Part shown: positions 33,671-42,598 of the stretch, piece after piece
Position numbering within the stretch: the stretch's first letter is position 1
Layout of the letters: every line of letters begins with the position of its first letter
Assembly (NCBI GenBank): GCA_036508875.1
Contig: DATCGP010000025.1
Coordinates: 1-50,842 of the forward strand
DNA length: 50,842 nucleotides
Direction: 5' to 3'
Source: PALSA-660 sp036508875
GTDB taxonomy: Bacteria > Actinomycetota > Coriobacteriia > Anaerosomatales > PALSA-660
The notes under the pieces: generated by a model
Database searches by the model: none
What the model was told of the DNA's origin: nothing
Seen by the model: the letters and a program-made list of their open reading frames with translations, nothing else
Position numbers and translations under genes: made by a program

Positions 33671-34843
33671 ATGGAGATCGAGATCGGACGCGGCAAGACC
33701 GCCAGGCGGGCCTACGGGTTCGACGACATCGCGATCGTTCCGTCGCGTCGTACGCGCGACCCGCGCGACGTGAGCATCGCATGGGAGTTCGTCTTCCGTG
33801 GGGGGACGTACAGCTTCCCGCTGCCGATCCTCGCGTCCGCTATGGACGGAGTGGTCGACCCCGCCTTCGCCGTGAAGCTCGGCAAGATGGGCGGCCTCGG
33901 CGTGCTGAACCTCGAGGGCATCCAGACGCGGTATGAGAACGCCAACGAGCAGCTTGACCTCATCGCTTCCTTCGACAAGGAGGAAGCCACCGCGAAGATG
34001 CAGAAGATCTACAAGGAGGCGATCAAGCCCGAGCTGATCACCAAGCGGGTCAAGGAGATCAAGGACGGCGGTGTGCTGGTCGCCGCGTCGCTCACACCGC
34101 AGAACGCGCCCCGCTACATCGAGGCCGCGCTCGCCGGCGGGCTCGACATCCTCGTCATCCAGGGCACCGTCGTGTCGGCCGAGCACGTCTCGACCTACGA
34201 CGAGCCGCTCGATCTCAACGCCTTCATCGAGAACTTGGACATCCCGGTCCTCGTCGGCGGATGCTGCTCCTACTCCGGCGCGCTTCACCTCATGCGGACC
34301 GGTGCGGTCGGCGTTCTTGTGGGAGTCGGCCCCGGCCACGCATGCACCTCGCGCCGCGTCCTGGGGATCGGCGTTCCGCAGGGCACCGCGATCGCGGACG
34401 CGGCCGCGGCCCGCATGCGCCATCTCGATGAGACCGGCACCTACTGCCACGTCATCGCCGATGGCGGCATGCGCACCGGCGGCGACCTGGCGAAGGCCAT
34501 CGCAGTCGGCGCCGACGCGATTATGATCGGCTCGCCGCTCGCCGCCGCCTCCGAGGCGCCCGGCCGCGGCTACCACTGGGGCATGGCCACCTTCCACCCC
34601 GAGCTGCCGCGCGGCACCCGCGTGAAGGCCGGCGTGAAGGGTACGCTCGAAGAGGTCCTGCTGGGGCCGGCGCACCAGAACGACGGCACGCTCAACCTGC
34701 TCGGCGGCCTCCGCACCTCGATGGCCACCTGCGGCTACGAGAACCTGAAAGCGTTCCAGAAGGCCGAGGTCATGGTCGCCCCGTCGCTCCAGACCGAGGG
34801 CAAGGTACTGCAGAACACCCAGGGCGTCGGGATGGGGCGCTAG
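33671..34843 (+). CDS. guaB3: GuaB3-type IMP dehydrogenase family protein
   Basis: 390 aa from the ATG at 33671, with GAGGAGG at 33656-33662. It is a TIM-barrel protein of the IMP dehydrogenase/GMP reductase superfamily: FDDIAIVPSRRTRDP, ILASAMDGVVDPAFA, the catalytic C225 in GPGHACTSRRV, then DGGMRTGGDLAKAIAVGADAIMIGSP. It has no CBS insert and is shorter than canonical GuaB (about 490 aa), as for GuaB3 proteins of Actinomycetota and Cyanobacteria. It lies one base before guaA, suggesting a role in GMP supply, but whether it acts as a dehydrogenase or reductase is not decided by sequence. The 212-bp gap upstream holds no gene I can support. Confidence 0.88.
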   Translation: MEIEIGRGKTARRAYGFDDIAIVPSRRTRDPRDVSIAWEFVFRGGTYSFPLPILASAMDGVVDPAFAVKLGKMGGLGVLNLEGIQTRYENANEQLDLIASFDKEEATAKMQKIYKEAIKPELITKRVKEIKDGGVLVAASLTPQNAPRYIEAALAGGLDILVIQGTVVSAEHVSTYDEPLDLNAFIENLDIPVLVGGCCSYSGALHLMRTGAVGVLVGVGPGHACTSRRVLGIGVPQGTAIADAAAARMRHLDETGTYCHVIADGGMRTGGDLAKAIAVGADAIMIGSPLAAASEAPGRGYHWGMATFHPELPRGTRVKAGVKGTLEEVLLGPAHQNDGTLNLLGGLRTSMATCGYENLKAFQKAEVMVAPSLQTEGKVLQNTQGVGMGR

Positions 34844-34844
34844 G

Positions 34845-36395
34845 GTGGCGGACTACCACGAGGCCCAGCCGACAGTATTCGTCCTCGACTTCGGCGCTCA
34901 GTACGCGCAGCTGATAGCGAGGCGCGTCCGCGAGGCGCGTGTGTACTCCGAGATCGTCCCGTACGACATCAGCGTGGAGGAGATAGAGCGCCGCAAGCCT
35001 GCGGCGCTCATCCTTTCAGGGGGGCCGGCGTCGGTCTACGCCGAAGGCGCCCCTCACATGGACCCTGCCGTGCTCGGACTCGGCATCCCGGTGCTGGGCT
35101 TCTGCTACGGCATCCAGGAGATCGCCCTGCACCTCGGCGGCGAGATCCCGAAGACCGACATCGGTGAGTACGGGTTCGCCGAGCTGACCGTCACGGAACC
35201 CTCCTGCTCGCTGCTCGAGGGCGTGCCTGAGACGAGCCAGGTGTGGATGAGCCATCGTGACAGCGTCGGCACCGCGCCGGTCGGTTTTGTGGTCACAGCC
35301 CGCACAGGGACGACTACGATCGCCGCGATGGAGGACCCCGCCCGCAACATCTACGCGACGCAGTTCCACCCCGAGGTCGCACACACTGCGTATGGGCAGC
35401 ACATCATCGAGCACTTCCTGCACGACATCGCGGGGATCCCACCGCTGTGGACGATGGTGAACATCATCGACGCGACCGTGGACCTTGTCCGCGCGCAGGT
35501 CGGTGACGCGAAGGTCATCTGCGGGCTCTCGGGCGGGGTCGACTCGTCGGTCGTCGCCGCGATCCTGCACCGTGCGATCGGCGACCAGCTGACCTGTGTC
35601 TACGTGGACCACGGCATGATGCGCCTCGACGAGAGCGCGCAGGTCGTGCACACGTTCCGCGACCACTTCCACGTGAACCTGATCCACGTCGACGCCGAGG
35701 ACCGCTTCCTTTCGCTGCTCGACGGCGTCACAGACCCGGAGCGCAAGCGGCACATCATCGGCGAGGAGTTCTGGAAGGTCTTCTTCGATGAGGCCACGAA
35801 GCTCGAGGGCGTGAAGTTCCTCGCTCAGGGTACGCTCTACCCGGACGTCATCGAGTCCGGCAACAAGACGGCGGCCAAGATCAAGAGCCACCACAACCTG
35901 ATCCCGTTCCCCCCGGGCGTGCACTTCGACCTGATCGAGCCGCTCAAGGCGCTGTTCAAGGACGAGGTTCGGGCCGTGGGCGCCGAACTCGGGCTTCCGG
36001 ACGAGATCGTCCACCGGCAGCCGTTCCCGGGCCCGGGGCTCGCCGTACGCATCATCGGCGCGATCACGCGTGAGAAGCTCGACACGCTGCGCGCCGCCGA
36101 CGCGATCGTGCGCCACGAGATTGGGGAGTGGGACACCGAGCGCGGTGTGTGGCAGTACTTCGCCGTCCTCCCAGACATCCGCAGCGTGGGCGTCATGGGC
36201 GACGAGCGCACCTACGGTCACCCGATCATCATCCGCGCGGTAGCGTCGGCCGATGCGATGACCGCTGACTGGGCGCGCCTGCCCCACGAGCTGCTCGCCA
36301 AGATGAGCAACCGCATCATCAACGAGGTCGACGGCATCAATCGCGTCGCATACGACATCACGAGCAAGCCGCCGGGTACCATCGAATGGGAGTAG
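34845..36395 (+). CDS. guaA: GMP synthase (glutamine-hydrolysing)
   Basis: 516 aa, GTG start one base after guaB3. It aminates XMP to GMP. The N-terminal class I glutamine amidotransferase has the nucleophile C87 in GFCYGIQE and the FHPEVAHT histidine region. The ATP pyrophosphatase domain has SGGVDSS at 229-235. The C-terminal dimerisation domain ends RVAYDITSKPPGTIEWE. Full length. Confidence 0.97.
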   Translation: MADYHEAQPTVFVLDFGAQYAQLIARRVREARVYSEIVPYDISVEEIERRKPAALILSGGPASVYAEGAPHMDPAVLGLGIPVLGFCYGIQEIALHLGGEIPKTDIGEYGFAELTVTEPSCSLLEGVPETSQVWMSHRDSVGTAPVGFVVTARTGTTTIAAMEDPARNIYATQFHPEVAHTAYGQHIIEHFLHDIAGIPPLWTMVNIIDATVDLVRAQVGDAKVICGLSGGVDSSVVAAILHRAIGDQLTCVYVDHGMMRLDESAQVVHTFRDHFHVNLIHVDAEDRFLSLLDGVTDPERKRHIIGEEFWKVFFDEATKLEGVKFLAQGTLYPDVIESGNKTAAKIKSHHNLIPFPPGVHFDLIEPLKALFKDEVRAVGAELGLPDEIVHRQPFPGPGLAVRIIGAITREKLDTLRAADAIVRHEIGEWDTERGVWQYFAVLPDIRSVGVMGDERTYGHPIIIRAVASADAMTADWARLPHELLAKMSNRIINEVDGINRVAYDITSKPPGTIEWE

Positions 36396-36441
36396 GCGTT
36401 TCGCTCAGGCTCTGCCTGCACCTCACACCGAAGGGACGCAC

Positions 36442-36708
36442 ATGAGCGATGACGCGAAGGTCGGCATCGACGGGCTGCGGGTGCACATCGACGAGATCGA
36501 CTGTCAGGTCGTGGGCCTGCTCAACGAGCGCGCGAAGCTCGCTCTCGAGATCCGGGCGCTGAAGCCGCAGGCGAAGATGGCGCTCTACGACCCGCAGCGC
36601 GAGGAGCAGATCTTCGCGAGACTGGCTGCCTGCAACGAGGGCCCGCTGTACGGCGACAACCTGCGTGAGATCTACGAGGCGATCCTCCACGTCATGAAGG
36701 AGCTGTAG
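36442..36708 (+). CDS. Chorismate mutase (AroQ type)
   Basis: 88 aa, ATG with GAAGGGA upstream. It rearranges chorismate to prephenate for phenylalanine and tyrosine synthesis. The AroQ helical pattern is visible: LRVHIDEIDCQVVGLLNERAKLALEI, then YDPQREEQIFARL, then LREIYEAILHVMKEL. It lies 3 nt before the DAHP synthase gene, so the two may act as a complex in which the mutase confers feedback control, as known in some Gram-positive bacteria. Confidence 0.93.
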   Translation: MSDDAKVGIDGLRVHIDEIDCQVVGLLNERAKLALEIRALKPQAKMALYDPQREEQIFARLAACNEGPLYGDNLREIYEAILHVMKEL

Positions 36709-36711
36709 GTC

Positions 36712-37503
36712 GTGACTCCCGAGGCGCCAGCGGCCGGTCCGATCGCGCCGGGCGGCCCCGTCACCATCATCGCCGGGCCGTGCTCGGTCGAGAGCCGCGA
36801 CCAGATCATGGAGGTCGCGGCGGTCTGCGCCGAACTCGGCATCCGCGTGCTGCGCGGCGGTGCGTACAAGCCCCGAAGCAGCCCGTACTCCTTCCAGGGG
36901 CTCGAGGAAGAGGGACTCATCTACCTGAAGGAGGCGGGGGAGCGCTACAACCTGCTGACCTGCACCGAGGTGGTCGATTCCGCGAACGCCGAACTCGTGG
37001 ACTCGTACGTCGACATGCTCCAGATCGGCACGCGCAACATGGCGAACTTCTCGCTGCTCAAGAAGATCGGCGCCGTGACCGAGCAAAGCCACAAGCCGGT
37101 GCTGTTCAAACGTGGCATGGCCGCGACGATCGAGGAATGGCTGGCGGCGGCGGAGTACATCACGATGCGCAACCCGAACGTCATCCTGTGCGAGCGGGGG
37201 ATTCGCACGTTCGAGACCTCGACCCGCTTCACGCTCGACATAACCGCTGTCCCGGTCGTCCACAAGCTCTCGATGCTGCCGATCATCGTCGACGCGTCGC
37301 ATCCGACAGGGCAGCGCGACCTGGTGCCGCCCGTCTGTCGCGCTGCTGTGGCGATCGGCGCGGATGGCCTTATGGTCGAGGTGCACCCCGACCCCCGAAA
37401 GGCGCTCTGCGACGGTCCGCAGTCACTCGACCTTGCAGGACTTCGCGAACTGGTCCGCGAACTTGAACCGGTGGCGGCCTCGGTAGGCCGAACGCTTTCC
37501 TGA
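36712..37503 (+). CDS. aroF: 3-deoxy-7-phosphoheptulonate synthase, type I-beta
   Basis: 263 aa, GTG with GAAGGAG about 9 nt upstream. It condenses phosphoenolpyruvate with erythrose 4-phosphate in the first shikimate step. IAGPCSVESRDQIMEVA, the GGAYKPRSSPYSFQG substrate loop, LQIGTRNMANFSLL, and DASHPTGQRDLVPP are the KDO8P-synthase-like (I-beta) signatures. There is no N-terminal regulatory domain; the adjacent chorismate mutase could supply regulation in trans. Confidence 0.95.
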   Translation: MTPEAPAAGPIAPGGPVTIIAGPCSVESRDQIMEVAAVCAELGIRVLRGGAYKPRSSPYSFQGLEEEGLIYLKEAGERYNLLTCTEVVDSANAELVDSYVDMLQIGTRNMANFSLLKKIGAVTEQSHKPVLFKRGMAATIEEWLAAAEYITMRNPNVILCERGIRTFETSTRFTLDITAVPVVHKLSMLPIIVDASHPTGQRDLVPPVCRAAVAIGADGLMVEVHPDPRKALCDGPQSLDLAGLRELVRELEPVAASVGRTLS

Positions 37504-37579
37504 ACGACCGCGTCCGGAACGGCGCGAGCCCGAACGTACTGAGGGTGCGTTCGTGGCGCGTCCGCTCGGAGGGAGTGCG

Positions 37580-37789
37580 ATGTCCGACCGCCCGACCGAT
37601 CTGACTCGACTGTGCCGCCACTGTGGGGCCATCGACTCACGCAGGATCGGCCAGTGCGCGGTCTGCGGCCTCGCCGTGTGCGAGAGATGTGGCAACGTGC
37701 AGCACACCCACGGCGAGCGCCGGATCATCCACGATTCGTGTCTGAAGGACGACGACACGGGTTTCACGATGATCAAGTTCGTGAGGTAG
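37580..37789 (+). CDS. Small cysteine-rich, probably zinc-binding protein
   Basis: 69 aa, ATG at 37580 with GGAGGGAG at 37568-37575. I do not recognise the family. Three CxxC pairs (C12/C15, C26/C29, C34/C37) are followed by H42, H44, H51 and C54, enough for two zinc sites in a cross-brace or B-box-like arrangement. It has no membrane span or catalytic motif. It lies 62 bp before the UvrD/PcrA helicase gene, on the same strand. The regular ligand pattern and good binding site argue that it is a real gene. Confidence 0.75.
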   Translation: MSDRPTDLTRLCRHCGAIDSRRIGQCAVCGLAVCERCGNVQHTHGERRIIHDSCLKDDDTGFTMIKFVR

Positions 37790-37814
37790 CCTGCGCATCG
37801 CGCAGACGCGGAGC

Positions 37815-37842
37815 CTGCCAGCGCCCTCTCCTGCGCTACACT
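37815..37842 (+). promoter_or_regulatory. Candidate promoter for a leaderless pcrA mRNA
   Basis: CTGCCA at 37815-37820 (4 of 6), a 16-bp spacer, then TACACT at 37837-37842 (4 of 6). Transcription would begin at about 37849-37852, on or next to the pcrA ATG, and no ribosome binding site lies between. Motif-based. Confidence 0.4.
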
Positions 37843-37851
37843 AAACATCTT

Positions 37852-40071
37852 ATGAAACCTGACCTCAGCGTACTCAATCCCGCTCAGCGCGACGCCGTCG
37901 CGACCACCGAAGGCCCGCTGCTCGTGCTGGCCGGCGCCGGCTCGGGCAAGACGCGCGTGCTCACGCACCGGATCGCGCACATCATCGGCGATCTGGATGT
38001 CGCGCCGCACCGCATCCTTGCGATCACTTTCACGAACAAGGCCGCCGGCGAGATGCGCGCGCGCTTGACCGCGCTGGTCGGACCCGCGTCGCGCTCGATG
38101 TGGGTCATGACGTTCCACGCGCTGTGCGTGCGCATCCTGCGCCGCGAGGCGGAGCTGATCGGTCACACGTCGTCGTTCACGATCTACGACGAAGACGACC
38201 GCAAGCGCATGCTCGCATCGGTGCTGGCCTCCATGGACATCGACGCGAAGCGGTTCCCGGTCTCGTCGTTCGTACACAGGATCTCCGCCGCCAAGAACGA
38301 GCTGATCGCTCCCGAGGCGTATGCCGCGACCGCGGCGACCCCTCCCGAGAAGCTCGCGGCCCAGGTCTATCCGGTCTACCAGCAGCGCTTGCTCGAGGCC
38401 AACGCGATGGACTTCGACGACCTGCTGGGAGAGACGGTCCGCCTGTTCACCGAGCACCCGGACGCCCTCGAGCGCTGGAGGGACCGCTTCTCCTATCTGC
38501 TCGTCGACGAGTACCAGGACACGAACCACGCGCAATTCCAGATCGTGACGATGCTCGCCGCGGGTCATCGCAACCTCATGGTCGTGGGCGACGACGACCA
38601 GTCGATCTACTCGTGGCGTGGCGCGGACATCCGCAACATCCTCGAGTTCGAGAAGGACTACCCCGACGCATCGGTGGTGCGTCTGGAGCAGAACTACCGT
38701 TCCACGCAGACGATCCTCGCTGCGGCGAACGCAGTGGTCGCCAACAACGCCGACCGCAAGCCGAAGACGCTGTGGACCGCGAACGTGGGCGGCGAGGCGA
38801 TCGTCAGGTACCTGGCGTCGGACGAGCGCGACGAGGCCCGCTTCATCGTGGAAGAGGTCGAGCGGCTGATGTCGCTCGAGCACCGCAGCTATGCCGATTT
38901 CGCCGTCTTCTACAGGACGAACGCGCAGAGCCGCGTCATCGAGGACCAGTTCCTGCGCTGTGGCGTGCCCTACCAGCTGGTGGGCGGCACGCGCTTCTTC
39001 GAGCGCGCGGAGATCCGCGACGTCATGGCCTACCTGCGCGCGATCGCGAACCCTGCCGACCCCGTCTCGCTCCGGAGGGTCATCAACCAGCCCAGGCGCG
39101 GCATCGGCGACGCGACGATCGGCGTGCTCGAGGAATCGGCCCGTGCCGAGAGCATCACGCTGCAGGAAGCGGTCCTTCGCTGCGAACAGGAGAGCTGGCT
39201 CGCGTCCGGGCCTCGCTCGCGCGTCGCAGGATTCGCTCAGAAGCTCCGTGACATGAAGGAGCTGACCGGTGGGCTCCGGGAGCGTGTCGATGCCGTAGTG
39301 AGGCTCTCAGGGCTCGAGGAGGCCCTTCGCGCAGACGGCAGCGAAGAGTCGCGCGAGCGTGCCGACAACATCCACGAGCTCTATGGCGTCGTCCAGGAGT
39401 TCGAAGAGGGACACGACGACGTGGCGCTCGACGATCTGCTCGAGTGGATCGCTCTGCGGACCGACCTCGACTCGCTGGCCGAGGGCGATCGCGCGGTGAC
39501 CCTGATGACGCTCCACACCGCGAAGGGCCTGGAGTACCCGGTGGTCTTCATCGCGGGTATGGAGGACGGCATCTTCCCGCATGTGAACTCGATGTTCGAG
39601 CCGTCCGGGATGCAGGAGGAGCGCAGGCTGGCCTACGTGGGCATCACGCGCGCCCGCGAGCGCCTGTACCTCACGCACGCATACCAGCGGATGCTGTACG
39701 GCGCCACCCAGCACAACCCGGTCTCCGCATTCATCCGCGAGATCCCCGAAGAGCACGTCAAGGCCCAGGGTCTCGGTTCCGCCGATCATGAGCGCGCCGC
39801 ACGCAGCCGGGGGGACCGCTACGGACGTCCGAGCTACACGCAGCGCACCGAGGATGGCGGCCGCGTGTACGGGGCGGGAGCGCCGCGCAAGGAGGCTGTC
39901 CAGCCGCCGGCATCGGCGTACACTGCGGGCGACGTGGTGGAGCACAAGACGTTCGGCCTCGGCGTCGTGGCCGAGGTCAAGGGGGACAAGCTCGTGATCG
40001 CCTTCGGCGAGCCCACGGGGACCAAGACGCTGCTCGCGGGCTTCGCTCCGTTGCGCCGGGTGGAAAAGTAG
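37852..40071 (+). CDS. pcrA: UvrD/PcrA-type ATP-dependent DNA helicase
   Basis: 739 aa from the ATG at 37852, where MKPDLSVLNPAQRDAV is the usual start. It is a superfamily 1A 3'-5' helicase of repair and replication restart. Walker A LAGAGSGKT (K33), TFTNKAAGEMR (motif Ia), LLVDEYQDTN (motif II), VVGDDDQSIYSWRGAD (motif III), LEQNYRS (motif IV), TLHTAKGLEYPVVF (motif V) and EERRLAYVGITRARE (motif VI). The C-terminal tail has the Tudor-like region AGDVVEHKTFGLGVV...FAPLRRVEK that binds RNA polymerase in PcrA. No ribosome binding site is seen before the start. Confidence 0.95.
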   Translation: MKPDLSVLNPAQRDAVATTEGPLLVLAGAGSGKTRVLTHRIAHIIGDLDVAPHRILAITFTNKAAGEMRARLTALVGPASRSMWVMTFHALCVRILRREAELIGHTSSFTIYDEDDRKRMLASVLASMDIDAKRFPVSSFVHRISAAKNELIAPEAYAATAATPPEKLAAQVYPVYQQRLLEANAMDFDDLLGETVRLFTEHPDALERWRDRFSYLLVDEYQDTNHAQFQIVTMLAAGHRNLMVVGDDDQSIYSWRGADIRNILEFEKDYPDASVVRLEQNYRSTQTILAAANAVVANNADRKPKTLWTANVGGEAIVRYLASDERDEARFIVEEVERLMSLEHRSYADFAVFYRTNAQSRVIEDQFLRCGVPYQLVGGTRFFERAEIRDVMAYLRAIANPADPVSLRRVINQPRRGIGDATIGVLEESARAESITLQEAVLRCEQESWLASGPRSRVAGFAQKLRDMKELTGGLRERVDAVVRLSGLEEALRADGSEESRERADNIHELYGVVQEFEEGHDDVALDDLLEWIALRTDLDSLAEGDRAVTLMTLHTAKGLEYPVVFIAGMEDGIFPHVNSMFEPSGMQEERRLAYVGITRARERLYLTHAYQRMLYGATQHNPVSAFIREIPEEHVKAQGLGSADHERAARSRGDRYGRPSYTQRTEDGGRVYGAGAPRKEAVQPPASAYTAGDVVEHKTFGLGVVAEVKGDKLVIAFGEPTGTKTLLAGFAPLRRVEK

Positions 40072-40094
40072 AAGGTCACCGAGGAGGGAACGAG

Positions 40095-41720
40095 ATGGGC
40101 CAGGTCCTCGTGTTCGGCCACACGAGCCCCGACAACGACTCGATCTGCTCAGCGATCGCGTACGCGCACCTCAAAAACCTCACCGACCCGGCGAACGTCT
40201 ACGTTCCGGCGCGGCTGGGTCCGGTGCCTCCGGAGAGTGCTTGGGTGCTGGCGCGATTCGGCGTCGAAACCCCTGTGGAGATCGCGCACGTCAGGACCCG
40301 CGTCAGCGACGTCATGACGACCGACGTGCTGACGGTGGGACCCGACGACACTCTGGCGACGGTGGGGGTGCTCCTCTCCGAGCGCGGCGTGCGCGCCCTG
40401 CCGGTCCTGAAGGACGGGCAGGTGCTCGGGCTCGTCACGGTGCAGGCGCTCGCCGTCCGCTACCTCGAGAACGTCACCGCCTCCGGGTTCGCGGGACGCC
40501 CCGTCCGGGTCAGGCGTCTGGTGGCGGCTCTCGACGGCAGGCTGCTCGCGGGCGACCCGGACTCGATGCTGTCGGGCGGCGTCCTGATCGGCGCGATGGA
40601 GCCCGACACCCTGGCGCGTATGGTCACCGCTGGCGACACGGTGATCGTCGGCGACCGCAAGCGCAGTCAGCCGCTCGCGGTCAGCGCCGGAGCGGCATGC
40701 GTGGTGGTCACCGGTGGAGCGGAGCCGTCCGCAGAGGTCCTGAGCCTCGCGAACAGCCGCGGTTGCGCGGTCATCGCGACCGGTCACGACGCGTTCGCCG
40801 CCGCCAGACTGCTCGAGCTCGCGCACGCGGTGTCCGAGATCATGGAGACCGACCTGCTGACGGTCGAGCCCGATACGCTGCTCTCCGAGGCGTCCGAAGA
40901 CCTGTTCGCGTCGCCTCAGCGTGAGGCGCCGGTCGTGGACGCGGATGGCAGGCTTGTCGGACTCCTGACGCGCACGAACGTCGCGCGCGCGAACCGCCGC
41001 CGCGTCATCCTCGTCGACCACAACGAGATCGCGCAGTCGGCCGACGGCGTGGAAGAGGCCTCGGTCGTCGAGATAGTCGACCATCACCGGATCGGCGACG
41101 TGCAGACCGCGGCGCCGATAGCGTTCCTCGGGATGCCGGTAGGGGCGACGGCGACGATAGTGGCCACACGGTTCCGCGAGCTGGGTCTGGATCCGCCGCG
41201 TCACGTGGCCGGGCTGCTCCTTTCAGCGGTGCTCACGGACACGGTCTTGCTCAAGTCGCCGACCACCACCGACGTCGACCGCGAGGTCAGCGATTGGCTC
41301 GCGCAGCTTCTGGACGTCGACCCCGCGCAGTTCGCGATGGACGTGTTCCGCGCGCGCAGCACCGGCGCCGAGTTCTCGGCCGAGGACGTCGTGTGCCGCG
41401 ATATGAAGGAATATCGGATCCGCGACGAGCGCGTCGCCATCGCGCAGATCGAGACGGTGGATGGTGCCGAGGTGCTCGCGCATCGGGACGAGATCGTGGC
41501 GTTCATGGAAGGCCTCTCGCGTCTGCGGGGTTTCGACACCGTGGTGCTCATGGTCACCGACGTCGTGCGCGAGGGGAGCGAGCTCCTCGTGGTCGGACGT
41601 CGCAGGCAGGTGGAGAAGGCGTTCGGCACGAGCTTCGAGGGCGGCAGCGCCTGGTTCGACGGCATGCTCTCCCGCAAGAAGCAGGTCGCGCCCCGGCTCG
41701 TCGAGAGCGTGGGGGTGTAA
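40095..41720 (+). CDS. ppaC: Family II inorganic pyrophosphatase with CBS and DRTGG domains
   Basis: 541 aa, ATG with GAGGAGGGAA at 40081-40090. It hydrolyses pyrophosphate using a DHH-type metal site: H9, D13 and D15 in GHTSPDND, and D329-H330-H331 in EIVDHHRIGD. A regulatory insert lies between them: CBS1 (about 72-127), a DRTGG domain (about 130-245) and CBS2 (about 250-305). A DHHA2 domain ends the protein. Homologues with this layout, known from clostridia and relatives, are inhibited by AMP or ADP and activated by ATP or diadenosine polyphosphates. Soluble, cytoplasmic. Confidence 0.93.
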   Translation: MGQVLVFGHTSPDNDSICSAIAYAHLKNLTDPANVYVPARLGPVPPESAWVLARFGVETPVEIAHVRTRVSDVMTTDVLTVGPDDTLATVGVLLSERGVRALPVLKDGQVLGLVTVQALAVRYLENVTASGFAGRPVRVRRLVAALDGRLLAGDPDSMLSGGVLIGAMEPDTLARMVTAGDTVIVGDRKRSQPLAVSAGAACVVVTGGAEPSAEVLSLANSRGCAVIATGHDAFAAARLLELAHAVSEIMETDLLTVEPDTLLSEASEDLFASPQREAPVVDADGRLVGLLTRTNVARANRRRVILVDHNEIAQSADGVEEASVVEIVDHHRIGDVQTAAPIAFLGMPVGATATIVATRFRELGLDPPRHVAGLLLSAVLTDTVLLKSPTTTDVDREVSDWLAQLLDVDPAQFAMDVFRARSTGAEFSAEDVVCRDMKEYRIRDERVAIAQIETVDGAEVLAHRDEIVAFMEGLSRLRGFDTVVLMVTDVVREGSELLVVGRRRQVEKAFGTSFEGGSAWFDGMLSRKKQVAPRLVESVGV

Positions 41721-41725
41721 GGGGC

Positions 41726-42580
41726 GTGGCCCGCAGGAGGAAGGGGCTCGACCTGAGGCCCGGGCCGTTCTTCAGCGCCGCTGCGAGTCGGCTGGACCTC
41801 CGTTCGCGCCGGGGGTTCCCGGTGACCGTGGCCGGTGCGGTCGCGGCACTGTCGTTCCTCGGCTTCCTGTCGATCGTCGCCAACGTCTCGGGGACAGCCT
41901 TGCGTCCGCTCGACGGCCTGGCGGCGAGCGCCGCCGCGGCCATGGCCAATCCGGTATGCACCGCGGTCATGTGGGTCGCGACGCTCATGGGCGACTTCCG
42001 CGTGATGACCGTGGAGACGATCGTGGCGGCGGTCCTGCTCGCCATCTCGGGTCATCCGCGGAGGGCGGGCTCGGTCGTCCTGCTCGTGCTGACCGGGGCG
42101 TGGATCTCCGAGTCGCTCAAGGTCCTCGTGGCTCGTGCGCGCCCCGACGTCGCGATCTCGATGCTCGCGGAGTCGCCGTCGTACTCGAACTCGCTGAGCT
42201 TTCCGTCGGGACACGCGCTCTCGGGGATCCTGTTCTTCGGAAGCCTCGCGCTGATGCTCGGAGCGTCACGCGTGGGAAGGCCGCTTCGCCTCTGGGGCGG
42301 CCTCGGCATCGCGGCCATCGGCGTCACGATCGGGCTTTCGCGCGTCTACCTCGGCGTCCACTTCATGAGTGACGTCCTGGCGTCGTGGTTGCTCGGGCTG
42401 ACGATGCTCTCGACGTGGGCCGTCGCCGTTCTGGTCTGGGGGCGTACGCAGCCGCCGCTGGCAGAGCGCGTGGTCCGTCCGCTGCTGGGCTCGTGGTGGC
42501 GATGGGCTGTGGCCGCAGCAGGCGCCGCAGCCGTCCTGATCGCGATCATCGCCGAGATGGGAGTCACCCCGCTGGGGTGA
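41726..42580 (+). CDS. PAP2-superfamily membrane phosphatase
   Basis: 284 aa, GTG 6 nt after the pyrophosphatase stop. It is an integral membrane protein with about six hydrophobic segments (from PVTVAGAVAALSFLGFLSIV). The three PAP2 motifs are present: KVLVARARP, SFPSGHALSG, and SRVYLGVHFMSD with its catalytic His. Likely substrates are undecaprenyl pyrophosphate or phosphatidic acid type lipids; the choice is not decided by sequence. Being next to a pyrophosphatase may be only positional. Confidence 0.92.
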   Translation: MARRRKGLDLRPGPFFSAAASRLDLRSRRGFPVTVAGAVAALSFLGFLSIVANVSGTALRPLDGLAASAAAAMANPVCTAVMWVATLMGDFRVMTVETIVAAVLLAISGHPRRAGSVVLLVLTGAWISESLKVLVARARPDVAISMLAESPSYSNSLSFPSGHALSGILFFGSLALMLGASRVGRPLRLWGGLGIAAIGVTIGLSRVYLGVHFMSDVLASWLLGLTMLSTWAVAVLVWGRTQPPLAERVVRPLLGSWWRWAVAAAGAAAVLIAIIAEMGVTPLG

Positions 42581-42581
42581 C
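42563..42581. terminator. Convergent terminator hairpin
   Basis: GTCACCCC (42563-42570) pairs with GGGGTGAC (42574-42581) around a GCT loop. It includes the stop codon of the PAP2 gene and lies 18 bp from the end of the convergent phoR gene, so it may serve both strands. Confidence 0.6.
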
Positions 42582-42598
42582 CGGCGCCGTGCCTCGCG

